Below the pieces are notes generated by a model, which saw only the letters and a program-made list of their open reading frames with translations, ran no database searches and was not told where the DNA came from. From contig NZ_BALM01000002.1 in assembly GCF_000614975.1 (NCBI RefSeq), forward strand, positions 62,001 to 126,000: DNA of 64,000 bases, in the 5' to 3' direction. The position numbers were made by a program, and so were the translations under genes. This stretch comes from Shewanella marina JCM 15074 (GTDB lineage Bacteria > Pseudomonadota > Gammaproteobacteria > Enterobacterales > Shewanellaceae). Shown here piece by piece: positions 10,751 to 19,564 of this stretch; the first letter of the stretch is position 1, and every line of letters starts with the position of its first letter.

Positions 10751-10787
10751 GAGCCCCCAACTTTAGGGGGTGTTAAATTAGGGGCTC
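10751..10787 (-). promoter_or_regulatory. Leader hairpin upstream of focA
   Basis: GAGCCCC at 10751-10757 pairs with GGGGCTC at 10781-10787. An alternative inner pairing CCCCC with GGGGG (10753-10757 and 10766-10770) competes with it. It lies 41-77 bases upstream of the focA start and no T tract follows on the minus strand, so it is not an ordinary terminator of ycaO. It may be a leader structure affecting stability or translation. Function is inferred only from the repeat. Confidence 0.45.
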
Positions 10788-10826
10788 TTAATTTTCAATC
10801 AGTATAGGTAATGTGTAATTTTATTT

Positions 10827-10842
10827 CATGATCTAGCTCATG
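10827..10842. promoter_or_regulatory. CRP/FNR-like dyad upstream of focA-pflB
   Basis: CATGATCTAGCTCATG is a near-perfect dyad with the 5-6-5 spacing of CRP sites. Read as an FNR site it matches TTGAT-N4-ATCAA at 7 of 10 positions with the central CTAG. It lies about 117 bases before the focA start. focA-pfl operons are known FNR and ArcA targets in enterobacteria, and EtrA/CRP serve this role in Shewanella. Direct evidence here is only the sequence match. Confidence 0.45.
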
Positions 10843-10874
10843 TTTTTAACATTAACATCACGCTCAAAATTAAC

Positions 10875-12641
10875 TTAAATTAACCATCCGTTATAGCTTT
10901 GCTTAGCATTTTGTAATTTTTTGTAGGCGTTTACTAATGCACGGTGTTTTTTAAAGTCTTGTAAGTTAATTACATTAATTAAATCGTAACCATGTAGCTT
11001 TCCAGCTAAATGGTTTTGTGCTAGCTCAAGATCAGTCGCGGTAAACATACGCGTTAATTGTGGTAAGTATTGAGCGTTATTGGTGCCATCCAATGACAGC
11101 TGTAATAATGCTAATACTGCACGATAAAAACGTAGTCGTTGTTGCTGTTCTTTACTTATTGCACCCGCATTAAAATCAACGGTCCATTGTGCCCATTCAA
11201 ACGCTTCTTCATGTTCACCGACACTCAGATTCAGCAAACAAAGTAGTTCACCCACACGTAATGTTGACCATGGTGAATTGGCATCAACCGCTAGACCAAG
11301 CAGTTGATCTAATGGCTGGAATTCATCTACATCTAACTGGCTAATTTCAGCAATAATCTGCTGTGCAAATAAGATGTTGTTGCCTTGAGTTAACCATTGC
11401 TCAAGTAAGCTACGTAACCCCATCGCACGGTTATTGTTAACCCAAGTTAATTCATAAATCGGATAGATTTCTGAAAAACCAGGCACCAATACACGACAAG
11501 CGTAAGTTTCTAAATGTGCATAATCAGCAATGTAAACTTCAGCACCTAGTGCATGAAATTGCTCAAGCAGATGTTGATATTCTTGCTCAGTGGTACCTTC
11601 AAAGTTCCAATCAACAAAATCATAATCAGCATCTGTTTTAAATAGATCCCAAGACACTAATCCTGATGAGTCAATAAAATGAGTCTCTAGGTTAGTGTGC
11701 TCAGCCACTTCATCATTATTGAATGATGGGCTAGGGAAGATATCAAGGTCTTTTAAGCTGCGACCTTGTAATAATTCAGTAACGGTACGCTCTAAAGCCA
11801 CTTCAAAACGAGGATGTGCACCAAATGACGCAAAACAACCACCGTTATCAGGATTAAATAAAGTCACACAAATCACAGGGTAATCACCGCCTAGCGATGC
11901 ATCAAAACACGTGATCGGGAAGCCTTGCTTTTCTAACTCATCAATGGCTGAAACAATATGGGGAAAACGAGCAATAACTTCGTTTGGAATTTCAGGCAAT
12001 GAGATGCTTTCGGCGATAATACGGTTTTTAACGTAACGCTCGAAACATTCAGATAAGGCTTGGGTGCGAGCTTCAGTTGCAGTATTACCTGCGCTCATAC
12101 CATTACTTACATATAAGTTACCAATGATATTCATTGGAATATAAGTCAGTTGTTGATCGCTTTGACGAGTAAAAGGCAGGGCGCATACGCCACGCTCAGG
12201 ATTACCTGATTGCATGTCAACTAATTGGTTAAGTGTCACTTCACCTTCTGGATCATAGTGATCCCAAAGTTCAGCATTCATCAAACCAGCAGGGTGCTTG
12301 TCACCGTCAATAGCAAACCATTTTTCATTGGGATAATGCACAAACTCGCCATTTGCAATCTCTTCGCCCATGTAAAAATCAGCAAAGAAATAGTTACAGG
12401 CAAGACGTTCAAAGAACTCACCTAATGCGCTTGCAAGAGCCGCTTGTTTACTGGCGCCTTTACCATTAGTAAAACAGGCAGGACAATTCCGATCACGGAT
12501 ATGTACTGACCAAACATAAGGGACAGGATTTAACCAAGATGCCTCTTCAATATCAAAGCCAAGCTTGTTTAATCGTTGTTGCATTATGGCGATAGAAACT
12601 TCTAACGCTTCATCTTTACCAGGTATATAGGTGTGCTTCAT
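10875..12641 (-). CDS. ycaO: YcaO family protein (RimO-associated S12 methylthiolation factor type)
   Basis: The 588-residue protein matches E. coli YcaO (586 residues) in length and context. The YcaO ATP-binding domain spans roughly residues 1-420. It includes DRNCPACFTNGKGAS, ALGEFFERLACNYF, SNGMSAGNTATEARTQALSECFERY and GGDYPVICVTLFNP; the acidic residues in the ALGEFFER and ALSECFERY segments are those used for ATP and Mg binding in the family. The C-terminal 150 residues look helical and TPR-like. E. coli YcaO takes part in beta-methylthiolation of ribosomal protein S12 with RimO. It lies directly upstream of focA-pflB as in E. coli, with a PdhR-type operator just before its start. Confidence 0.93.
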   Translation of the reverse strand: MKHTYIPGKDEALEVSIAIMQQRLNKLGFDIEEASWLNPVPYVWSVHIRDRNCPACFTNGKGASKQAALASALGEFFERLACNYFFADFYMGEEIANGEFVHYPNEKWFAIDGDKHPAGLMNAELWDHYDPEGEVTLNQLVDMQSGNPERGVCALPFTRQSDQQLTYIPMNIIGNLYVSNGMSAGNTATEARTQALSECFERYVKNRIIAESISLPEIPNEVIARFPHIVSAIDELEKQGFPITCFDASLGGDYPVICVTLFNPDNGGCFASFGAHPRFEVALERTVTELLQGRSLKDLDIFPSPSFNNDEVAEHTNLETHFIDSSGLVSWDLFKTDADYDFVDWNFEGTTEQEYQHLLEQFHALGAEVYIADYAHLETYACRVLVPGFSEIYPIYELTWVNNNRAMGLRSLLEQWLTQGNNILFAQQIIAEISQLDVDEFQPLDQLLGLAVDANSPWSTLRVGELLCLLNLSVGEHEEAFEWAQWTVDFNAGAISKEQQQRLRFYRAVLALLQLSLDGTNNAQYLPQLTRMFTATDLELAQNHLAGKLHGYDLINVINLQDFKKHRALVNAYKKLQNAKQSYNGWLI

Positions 12642-13027
12642 ATATCCTCAATTCAAATTGGTAAGACCAATTTACCAAATAAATATAACATAATTAACTT
12701 AATAGAGCATCAATTTGTGATGCTCTACGCTCAGAAAAACAAATTTTTTGTGATCCACTTATCAAAAGCAAATTTTTATATAAAAAAACAGATAATTGGT
12801 ATGCATTTTGACCTTATATAAAACAAGGCTATTAACAATTAGTTAGTGGGTCGGTAACTTAACATAATTGCGGATTATTCTTGCGGTATTTACAGCCTGT
12901 TTTATGGTTTTACAGTTATAAATGCATAAACAGTATAGTTAACCGTAGAGGTTGGACGAGATTAAACTGGTCAGCAGCGCCTTTTTTGCATAGAATCGCC
13001 CTCATTTTTAAATTTAGACATCAGCCT
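12642..13027. other. Divergent intergenic region between ycaO and yhdT-panF
   Basis: This 386-base noncoding stretch holds the PdhR-like operator at its left end and a perfect 10-bp hairpin with a five-base loop at 12703-12727 (TAGAGCATCA and TGATGCTCTA). The rest is AT-rich. It must contain the promoters for ycaO and yhdT-panF. I could not place clear -35/-10 elements. Confidence 0.5.
12655..12673. promoter_or_regulatory. PdhR-type operator upstream of ycaO
   Basis: AAATTGGTAAGACCAATTT is a perfect 8-bp inverted repeat with a three-base spacer. It equals the consensus known for the pyruvate-sensing GntR regulator PdhR, ATTGGT-N3-ACCAAT. It lies 14-32 bases upstream of the ycaO start, where a bound repressor would block transcription or elongation into ycaO-focA-pfl. 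Pyruvate control of a pyruvate-consuming cluster is sensible. Assignment is by consensus match only. Confidence 0.65.
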
Positions 13028-13219
13028 ATGTCCCAGCTAGCAAAAGTGACGTTAATACTCACACTTGGTTATTTTATCATGTGGGGTGCTGGCCCCATTC
13101 TATTTAATGATCAACAGACTTTTTATTACCTACCGTTATGGTTTTGGTTTTCAATTATTGCTGCGCCTATCTCTTTAGTCGTTGTGTTGTTTATTTTGTT
13201 TAAAAAGAAAGTGTTATGA
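13028..13219 (+). CDS. yhdT: YhdT family small membrane protein (DUF997)
   Basis: A 63-residue protein with two membrane helices, at roughly residues 7-27 and 36-57. It starts MSQLAKVTLILTLGYFIMWG and ends in a lysine-rich tail. YhdT-family genes commonly precede panF, and here the stop codon overlaps the panF start (ATGA at 13216-13219), which indicates translational coupling. A longer in-frame reading back to 12881 is possible, but its extra residues do not resemble the family. Biochemical function is unknown; a role with PanF is inferred from the coupling. Confidence 0.8.
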   Translation: MSQLAKVTLILTLGYFIMWGAGPILFNDQQTFYYLPLWFWFSIIAAPISLVVVLFILFKKKVL

Positions 13220-14623
13220 GCAGTATTATTCCTGTCGTCTTATACTTATTACTCAGTTTAGTCATCAGCCGTTTTATTGGAAATAGGATTTCTGGCGGCA
13301 TGCATGAGGACAAAGCCAAGCGATTCTTTATTGGTGGCCGTTTCTTAAACGGGCCATTACTGGCATTAACGTTAGTGGCAACCTATACCAGTGCCAGTTC
13401 ATTTATTGGTGGCCCAGGTGCGGCTTATCATATTGGTTTAGGTTGGGTGTGGCTTGCTGTAATCCAAGTCCCCGTAGCAATGTTAACCTTGGGCCTGTTA
13501 GGGCCAAAATTTTTAGCCTTAAAAGAGCAACATGCGACTTTAATTGAGTGGCTAGATCATCGCTTTAACCATCAAGGTTTAAGCATGTTAGCTATTGTTT
13601 GTCTTGTTTGTGGCTTTATCGCATGATTACGGTGCAATTTATTGGTGGTGCCCGTCTTTTTGCTGGGGTCAGTGGCATCAGTTATGAGATTGGTCTGGCG
13701 ATATTTGTGTTAACGGTATTAGGGTATACCTTAACCGGTGGCTTTAGAGCTGTGACGACTACAGATGCCGTACAAGGTGTGGTGATGTTAATTGGTGTCG
13801 TTACGCTATTAGTGACTATTTTGGCACAGGGTGATTTTGGTCAGTTGATGGCCAATATCAAACAACAATCACCGAACTTGCTTTCCCCCATGGGCGTAGA
13901 ACAACAACTTGGTTGGCCAATGATGCTGTCATTTTGGGTGCTTATCTGTTTCGGAACGCTTGGATTACCTCATACGGTAGTGCGCTTATTTGCAGTGAAA
14001 AACCCACAAGCATTAAGACGTGGCATTATTTGGGGCACATTGATTAGTCTGGTCATGACCTTAGTGCCGCATTTATGTGGCTTCTTTGGCCGTGGTTTAT
14101 ATCCTAATCTTGATGTACCAGACAATATTATGCCAACCCTTATTAGCGGTTTGTTTTCGCCTTGGGTGGCCGGTCTGCTACTGGCCGCACCCATTGCTGC
14201 GGTGATGTCATCGGTGGATTCTATGTTATTACAATCTGCTGTGACCATGGTGCGCGATGCCGTAGTGCGGGTAAAACCTGATTTAGATGGTAATCGTCAA
14301 CTGCTATTAACTCGAGTGGCTATGGTGATTATTTGCGCTGCTGCTGCATGGTGGGCGGTTTCACCCCCTAAAATGATTGTATGGCTTAATTTAGCGGCTT
14401 TTGGGGCACTACAAGCCGTATTCCTTTGGCCGATTATTGCGGGTCTATTTTGGCCTAAAATCAGCGGCAATATGGCGTTTATTGCGATGCTTGTTGGTTT
14501 ATTGAGTTATTTAGGGTTACAGTTTGTGAAACCACTGCCATTTAATGTGCATCCAATCGTGCCAGCTTGGTATTGTCTGGGCTAGCCATGTATATGGCTT
14601 ATCTGTGCCAACGTAAAAATTAA
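13216..14623 (+). CDS. panF: Sodium/pantothenate symporter, two frameshifts in this record
   Basis: PanF imports pantothenate with sodium (SSS family). The reading frame breaks twice. The first break is near 13622, where GCATG should be GCAATG to join CGFIA with MITVQFIGGARLF. The second is near 14567, where GCTTGGTA should be GCTTTGGTA, restoring a tail LVLSGLAMYMAYLCQRKN that stops at 14623. With two restored bases the product has 469 residues, close to the usual 483, with about 12-13 membrane helices and the family segments GARLFAGVSGISY and GGFRAVTTTDAVQG. Both breaks are loss of one base in a run, like others in this window, so the gene is probably intact in the organism. It is translationally coupled to yhdT. 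Confidence 0.85.
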
Positions 14624-14634
14624 CTATTTAGTCA

Positions 14635-14664
14635 GAGAGATTGCGTTTTTATGCGCAATCTCTC
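14635..14664 (+). terminator. Strong hairpin after panF
   Basis: An 11-bp perfect stem (14635-14645 and 14654-14664) encloses an eight-base T-rich loop and begins 12 bases after the panF stop. There is no T tract after the stem, so it is an atypical terminator or a 3'-end stabiliser. Confidence 0.5.
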
Positions 14665-14755
14665 AAAAATGTTGCTTGTTTGGTTGTTACAATATGGCAA
14701 TTTGTAAACTTTGGTTTATATTACTCAAACTAATAATAACAATGAGTAAGTAAAC

Positions 14756-16306
14756 TTGAGCTCTCAACAACTTGAAGTAGAAAATACATCACCTCCTGAG
14801 GCGCAAGCTAAGTCGACTACTTGGCAGATGCCCGATACTCTCGTCATTATCTTTTTTGTGGCGCTGCTCGCAGCGGTCATGACCTATCTTGTTCCTGTTG
14901 GTTCATTCCAAACCCAAGATGTAACCTATTTAGCGGATGGTGTTGAAAAAACACGTGCCGTGGTCGATCCAAGTTCATTCGAATTTAAAGTGGACGAAAA
15001 TGGCGAATCAGTGATTGAACCCATTAGCCTATTTGCTGGCGGTGGTGATGTTGGCTTTCTTAATTTTGCATTTGAAGGCTTAGTCTCCGGCTCTAAATGG
15101 GGCAGTGCCATTGGTGTGATTATGTTCATGCTAGTGATTGGTGGCTCATTTGGTATTGTGATGGCAACAGGGACGATTGATAACGGTATCTTACGCTTAA
15201 TCGACAAAACCCGTGGCAATGAGAAAATGTTTATCCCTGCTATTTTTGCCCTGTTTTCATTAGGCGGCGCTGTATTTGGCATGGGTGAAGAGGCGATTGC
15301 CTTTGCAATGATTATCTGTCCGTTAATGATCCGCTTAGGTTATGACGGCATTACCACGGTAATGGTAACTTATGTCGCCACTCAAGTCGGTTTTGCCAGT
15401 TCGTGGATGAATCCATTTAGTGTGGCGATTGCACAAGGTATTGCTGGCGTCCCCGTTCTTTCTGGTGCTGGCGTACGTGGTGCATTATGGGCAATGTTCA
15501 CCTTAGTAGGTATTGCATTTACCATGCATTATGCGCAAAAAATCCATCGCAATCCAAAACTATCATACAGCTATGACAGCGATGCCTATTTCCGAGATAA
15601 ACAAACCGACAGTGATATTAAAAGTCGCTTTAATCTAGGGGATATTTTGGTATTGCTGACCATTACCGCCACTATTGCTTGGGTGATTTGGGGGGTAATT
15701 GAACATGCATGGTTTATTCCTGAAATAGCGAGCCAATTCTTTACTATGGGCTTAGTGGTGGGTGTCATTGCTGTTATTTTTAGACTCAATGGCATGACGG
15801 TAAATAAAGTGGCGCAGCAGTTTAAACAAGGCGCTGCCACCATGATTGAACCGGCGATTTTAGTGGGCTGTGCTTCGGGTATTTTATTGGTGTTAGGCGG
15901 CAGTTCTGCGACTGAGCCTAGTGTATTAAATACCGTGCTGCACAGTGCGGGTAACTTAATAGGCAGTTTGCCAGCGTGGTTCTCTGCATGGTTTATGTTG
16001 GTGTTCCAAGGTACCTTTAACTTCTTTGTGACCTCTGGTTCAGGCCAAGCTGCACTGACCATGCCGCTAATGGCACCATTAGCTGATATTGTTGGCGTAA
16101 CGCGTCAAGTTGCGGTGTTAGCGTTCCAATTAGGTGATGGTTTTACCAATATTTTGGTGCCAACATCGGCTTCATTAATGGCAACATTAGGTGTGTGCCG
16201 TGTTGACTGGGGACGCTGGATCAAATTCGTATGGCCATTCTTAGTCATGCTATTTGTATTATCAAGCATCGCCGTAGTAGGCGCTCATTACTTAGGTTTT
16301 GCTTAA
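14756..16306 (+). CDS. yfcC: YfcC family membrane carrier (DcuC/AbgT-like superfamily)
   Basis: This 516-residue protein has a cytoplasmic N-terminus of about 25 residues, an early helix MPDTLVIIFFVALLAAVMTYLVPVG, and some 11-12 membrane segments. YfcC-like landmarks are GSFGIVMATGTID, FGMGEEAIAFAMI, GFASSWMNPFSVAIAQGIAGVP, GGSSATEPSV and NFFVTSGSGQAALTMPLMAPL. The family is annotated variously as C4-dicarboxylate or basic amino-acid/peptide carrier; the substrate is not known from sequence. I accept TTG 14756 as start since the preceding AATGAGTAAG is the best available ribosome site and no ATG fits. It is monocistronic, with a terminator at 16329-16352. Confidence 0.85.
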   Translation: MSSQQLEVENTSPPEAQAKSTTWQMPDTLVIIFFVALLAAVMTYLVPVGSFQTQDVTYLADGVEKTRAVVDPSSFEFKVDENGESVIEPISLFAGGGDVGFLNFAFEGLVSGSKWGSAIGVIMFMLVIGGSFGIVMATGTIDNGILRLIDKTRGNEKMFIPAIFALFSLGGAVFGMGEEAIAFAMIICPLMIRLGYDGITTVMVTYVATQVGFASSWMNPFSVAIAQGIAGVPVLSGAGVRGALWAMFTLVGIAFTMHYAQKIHRNPKLSYSYDSDAYFRDKQTDSDIKSRFNLGDILVLLTITATIAWVIWGVIEHAWFIPEIASQFFTMGLVVGVIAVIFRLNGMTVNKVAQQFKQGAATMIEPAILVGCASGILLVLGGSSATEPSVLNTVLHSAGNLIGSLPAWFSAWFMLVFQGTFNFFVTSGSGQAALTMPLMAPLADIVGVTRQVAVLAFQLGDGFTNILVPTSASLMATLGVCRVDWGRWIKFVWPFLVMLFVLSSIAVVGAHYLGFA

Positions 16307-16328
16307 CGCGAACTGAAGGATGATTCAT

Positions 16329-16352
16329 AAAAGGAGCGAAAGCTCCTTTTTT
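16329..16352 (+). terminator. Intrinsic terminator of the YfcC-like gene
   Basis: The stem AAAGGAGC and GCTCCTTT (16330-16337 and 16342-16349) closes a GAAA tetraloop and is followed by T to 16352. It lies 23 bases past the stop codon. Confidence 0.9.
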
Positions 16353-16579
16353 ATGGTTTTAAATTGGCATGACATCAGAAGGTGATAATTCATAGCATGG
16401 TAGACAAGCTCTGTATTGGCAGCTCGAGCATTGCTCTTGCATTATTCAACCTAGGTCCGTCCATGAGCTAGTACCTCCTGTATTTTTTAGTCGGCTAAAT
16501 ATAAATTAGTGCTAAGTTTAGTATCTATATATGATGAATTATCATATGAATCGGCAGAATAATGTAATCGGGTATAAAT
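16353..16579. other. Noncoding stretch between the YfcC-like gene and small lipoprotein gene
   Basis: About 225 bases follow the YfcC-like terminator. I find no gene. The part 16395-16500 has a mixed composition (CAGCTCGAGCATTGCTC and CCTAGGTCCGTCCATG) unlike the AT-rich neighbours, so it may hold a small repeat or the end of a degraded element; nothing can be assigned. Confidence 0.35.
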
Positions 16580-16921
16580 TTGAAAAATGTAATAGTGTTG
16601 CTGATGAGTTTATTCATCTTAAGTGGTTGCAGCTTAGCTGGTAAATCGAAACTAAATGAGCAACATCATCAAGGTACGATATTAGGCTATCAGTATGATC
16701 AATATCCCTTAAAGTTAAAGCAAGGTGATAAGTTAACGATTTATATTAATAGCGATAAGTTAGATGTAATTTTATTTTCGCCGATTAATCTTGATTTACA
16801 AAATGGACAACAAATCACCATCAGCGAGAGTGGCGATTATCAATTACGAGTCTTGTTACCAAGGGCGTTTGCTCGGCGGAACATTGAGGTGCAATATCAA
16901 TTAGATATTGCGGTTGATTGA
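16580..16921 (+). CDS. Small predicted lipoprotein of unknown function
   Basis: This 113-residue product has a lipoprotein signal, MKNVIVLLMSLFILSGC, with the lipobox cysteine at residue 17. The mature part is about 95 residues, predicted mostly beta, with no motif I recognise. The start is TTG 16580, the only codon that gives the complete signal peptide; the ribosome site is weak. It stands alone: 273 bases from the YfcC-like gene and convergent with pepE across a strong hairpin at 16940-16967. It is a plausible real gene because of the clear lipobox and uninterrupted frame. Confidence 0.6.
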   Translation: MKNVIVLLMSLFILSGCSLAGKSKLNEQHHQGTILGYQYDQYPLKLKQGDKLTIYINSDKLDVILFSPINLDLQNGQQITISESGDYQLRVLLPRAFARRNIEVQYQLDIAVD

Positions 16922-16939
16922 TGGTTAGGCTTATCAATT

Positions 16940-16967
16940 GCGAGCAAGACCTAGAAGTCTTGCTCGC
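16940..16967. terminator. Bidirectional hairpin between the lipoprotein gene and pepE
   Basis: GCGAGCAAGAC (16940-16950) and GTCTTGCTCGC (16957-16967) form a perfect 11-bp stem with a six-base loop between convergent genes. T tracts are poor on both sides, so termination efficiency is uncertain. Confidence 0.6.
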
Positions 16968-16979
16968 AAAGTTGGTTCA

Positions 16980-17693
16980 TTAGCGCTTTAAAAAATGCGA
17001 TAAGTCACTATTAACTGGGATAGGCAACTCTTGAGTGCCGCCTTCAAATAGATAAGCTGGTTTATTACCTAATAAGGTTAGTGTTTCACCTTGGCGCCAC
17101 AGTGCGCTTCCTTCTTGAATGGCAATGACTGGGGTTTTCGGATCAACGCGGGTAAATTCCAATAACCGTTGTGCACGTGTTTCGCCATTATGTCCCGCCA
17201 CTTTAAAGTTGCTGTAATGTGGGTTCAATTGGAACGGGACTAATGCTAAGGCATTAAACGATGGGGGCTCAATGATCGGCATATCATTAGTGGTACGGAT
17301 GGTGAGTCCGGTAATATTTGAGCCCGCGCTCCAGCCGATATAAGGCTTGCCATTACTCACTTCATCTTTAATTAAATTAATCAAATTGTAATGGTATAAC
17401 TGGTGCAGTAAATGGAAGGTATTACCACCGCCTACCATAATGCCATCGGCATCTTTAATTGCTTGCTGTGGATCTGGATGCTGGTGGATACTTGAGATAT
17501 CCAATTCTAATTCTGCTAGCGCTGCAACCACCATATCAAGATAGTTGTCATAGTGAGTACCAATTCCCGCATAAGGAATAAAGAGCCATTTTTTGGCATG
17601 GGAGGTGAGCGGGGCGATTAATGGAATCGCATGGGAAAGATAAGGGGTATCTCCTTCACGAGAGCTGCTCAGTAATAAAGCATTTATAGTCAT
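16980..17693 (-). CDS. pepE: Dipeptidase E (alpha-aspartyl dipeptidase)
   Basis: PepE is a cytoplasmic serine peptidase of family S51 that cleaves dipeptides with N-terminal aspartate. The 237-residue protein has the nucleophile elbow GWSAG with S122, the upstream [13 protein letters not shown] segment, and the N-terminal LLLSSSREG stretch typical of PepE. Length fits the E. coli enzyme (229). It is transcribed alone, convergent with a small lipoprotein gene and divergent from htpX. Confidence 0.93.
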   Translation of the reverse strand: MTINALLLSSSREGDTPYLSHAIPLIAPLTSHAKKWLFIPYAGIGTHYDNYLDMVVAALAELELDISSIHQHPDPQQAIKDADGIMVGGGNTFHLLHQLYHYNLINLIKDEVSNGKPYIGWSAGSNITGLTIRTTNDMPIIEPPSFNALALVPFQLNPHYSNFKVAGHNGETRAQRLLEFTRVDPKTPVIAIQEGSALWRQGETLTLLGNKPAYLFEGGTQELPIPVNSDLSHFLKR

Positions 17694-17931
17694 TGTTTAT
17701 CCTTAATTTGGACTGTCTGAAACTATATTATCAAAATTATGAAATGAATAGATACGAGCTAACTCAAGTTTAGTCTTTTTAAGTTTGCCTTAATAATCCC
17801 TTTATAGAATGACGTTTGCTAAAGGCTTTATTGAGAAAAAATAATCTAAATACCCTTGAAATTGCCTTTTTCGGACATATTATGTCTTTATGCCGTATTT
17901 ACGGTACGCGAATTTGCTAATAGGAGCTGAA

Positions 17932-18795
17932 ATGAAGCGTGTATTTTTATTGATTGCAACCAACCTTGCAGTATTGCTTGTTGCGTCAATTGTGATGTCT
18001 ATTCTTGGAGTCAATACTTCAACGATGGGCGGATTGCTAGTGTTTGCCGCTATTTTTGGTTTTGGTGGTTCATTCATTAGTTTGGCTATCTCTAAATGGA
18101 TGGCTAAAAAGACTATGGGTTGTGAGGTGATTGTTCAACCTCGTGACGGTATGGAGCGTTGGTTAGTTGATACGGTTGCGCGTCAGGCTCAACAAGCTGG
18201 TATCGCTATGCCGGAAGTGGCGATTTATCAATCTCCAGAACTAAATGCTTTTGCGACAGGCCCAAGTAAGAATAATTCATTGGTTGCTGTAAGTAGCGGC
18301 CTATTATACGGCATGACACCGGATGAAATTGAAGCGGTATTAGCGCACGAAGTTAGTCATGTTGCTAATGGCGATATGGTGACTTTAACCTTAATTCAAG
18401 GTGTAGTGAATACCTTCGTGATCTTTGCTGCCCGTGTTGTTGCAGGTTTTATTGATAACTTTATTTCAAGCAATGATGAAGAGGGTGAAGGTCTAGGTAC
18501 ATTTGCTTATATGGGCGTTGTATTCGTACTGGATATGTTATTTGGTATTTTGGCTTCTATGATTGTTGCTTACTACTCTCGCATTCGCGAATACCGTGCT
18601 GATGAAGGCGGTGCGCGTCTAGCTGGTAAAGAGAAGATGATTGCTGCGCTTGAGCGTTTACGCCAAGGTCCAGAGATGGAAGCGATGCCGGCATCTATGT
18701 CTGCATTTGGTATTAATGGTAAGCGTTCAATGACCGAGTTATTGATGAGTCATCCACCATTAGAAAAGCGTATTGATGCATTACGTAACAGCTAA
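17932..18795 (+). CDS. htpX: Membrane zinc metalloprotease HtpX
   Basis: HtpX is an M48 protease in the inner membrane that takes part in quality control of membrane proteins. The 287-residue product has two N-terminal membrane helices (about residues 4-24 and 33-53), the zinc motif HEVSH at 139-143, two more hydrophobic segments around 155-215, and the third-ligand region EYRADEGGA near 220. I choose ATG 17932, which follows AGGAG by six bases. An in-frame upstream start at 17890 would add 14 residues not found in the family. A terminator follows at 18812-18838. Confidence 0.95.
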   Translation: MKRVFLLIATNLAVLLVASIVMSILGVNTSTMGGLLVFAAIFGFGGSFISLAISKWMAKKTMGCEVIVQPRDGMERWLVDTVARQAQQAGIAMPEVAIYQSPELNAFATGPSKNNSLVAVSSGLLYGMTPDEIEAVLAHEVSHVANGDMVTLTLIQGVVNTFVIFAARVVAGFIDNFISSNDEEGEGLGTFAYMGVVFVLDMLFGILASMIVAYYSRIREYRADEGGARLAGKEKMIAALERLRQGPEMEAMPASMSAFGINGKRSMTELLMSHPPLEKRIDALRNS

Positions 18796-18811
18796 TACTC
18801 TGTTGTAACTG

Positions 18812-18838
18812 AAAAAAGCGGCTTAGGCCGCTTTTTTT
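18812..18838 (+). terminator. Intrinsic terminator of htpX
   Basis: The stem AGCGGC and GCCGCT (18817-18822 and 18827-18832) with TTAG loop is flanked by A and T tracts, with T running to 18838. It lies 16 bases past the htpX stop. Confidence 0.9.
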
Positions 18839-19141
18839 GTGTTTCATTATACCAATAGATTTAATAGTTGTTACTGCATGTATCAATAAAAGCGACTGCT
18901 TGTTATCAGTTAGTTGCATTTGCATGAGTTTGCTCACATTCTGCAGAAATGCAAACTGTTATTATTAGAAAGTAAAAAATGACAAACTGTATTAGGTTTG
19001 AATTATCTTTTAGGATAAAAGTTAAATCATCCTCAGTTTGTTCAACAATAAATAAATTTATATTGTGACAATAAAGTAATAGGAAGTTACCCCCCCCAAC
19101 ACTTACCTTCTATATTGCTTTATTTTTGAGGATTTTTTATC
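18839..19141. other. Intergenic region upstream of cctA with a C8 tract
   Basis: This stretch of about 300 bases has no coding frame that looks real. Its notable element is an uninterrupted run of eight C at 19090-19097, about 45 bases before the cctA GTG start, in a position where promoter or leader spacing could be affected. The surrounding sequence is AT-rich. Confidence 0.5.
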
Positions 19142-19470
19142 GTGAGCAATAAATTACTGAGTGCATTATTTGGTGCAACTTTTGCGGTATTGGCGTTTAG
19201 CCTACTGCATTTGCGGAGCCACAGGTATTAGCCGATTTCCACGCTGAAATGGGTGAATGTGAAAGCTGTCATGCTAATGGTGAACCATCTGCAGATAGTG
19301 CATATGAGAATGAGCAGTGTCAAAGCTGTCATGGCTCTTTAGCCGAAATGAGTGAAACGCATAAAGCTCATGATGGTATGCTGAACTGTAGTGACTGTCA
19401 TGTTGTTCATGAGATGAACGTAGGTGACAAACCAACTTGTGATAACTGTCATGATGACGGCCGTAAGTAA
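19142..19470 (+). CDS. cctA: Small tetraheme cytochrome c (CctA/STC), frameshifted in this record
   Basis: This periplasmic electron carrier links inner-membrane quinol oxidation to terminal reductases in Shewanella. The frame from GTG 19142 ([19 protein letters not shown]) breaks near 19203; restoring one T gives SLTAFAEPQ, a normal signal-peptide end, and joins the downstream frame to a 109-residue precursor. The mature part has four heme motifs, CESCH, CQSCH, CSDCH and CDNCH, plus spaced histidines in THKAHDG and VVHEMNVG that serve as distal ligands. Sequence and length resemble Shewanella CctA (about 116 residues) closely, which is the best genus marker here. A terminator follows. The break is most likely a sequencing undercall. 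Confidence 0.88.
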
Positions 19471-19485
19471 TTACAATTGATTTAT

Positions 19486-19516
19486 AAAAAACGCCAGCAA
19501 AATGCTGGCGTTTTTG
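19486..19516 (+). terminator. Intrinsic terminator of cctA
   Basis: ACGCCAGCA and TGCTGGCGT (19491-19499 and 19503-19511) form a 9-bp stem with three-base loop, flanked by A and T tracts, 16 bases past the cctA stop. Confidence 0.9.
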
Positions 19517-19564
19517 TTTATATTTCCTAGGCTTAAGTTATTGTAATTATATCTGTGGAGTCAT

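Noticed and set aside
13216..14585. Treating panF as two separate genes
   Set aside because: The two pieces join exactly by one added base and match successive parts of one symporter; the tail is recovered by another base.
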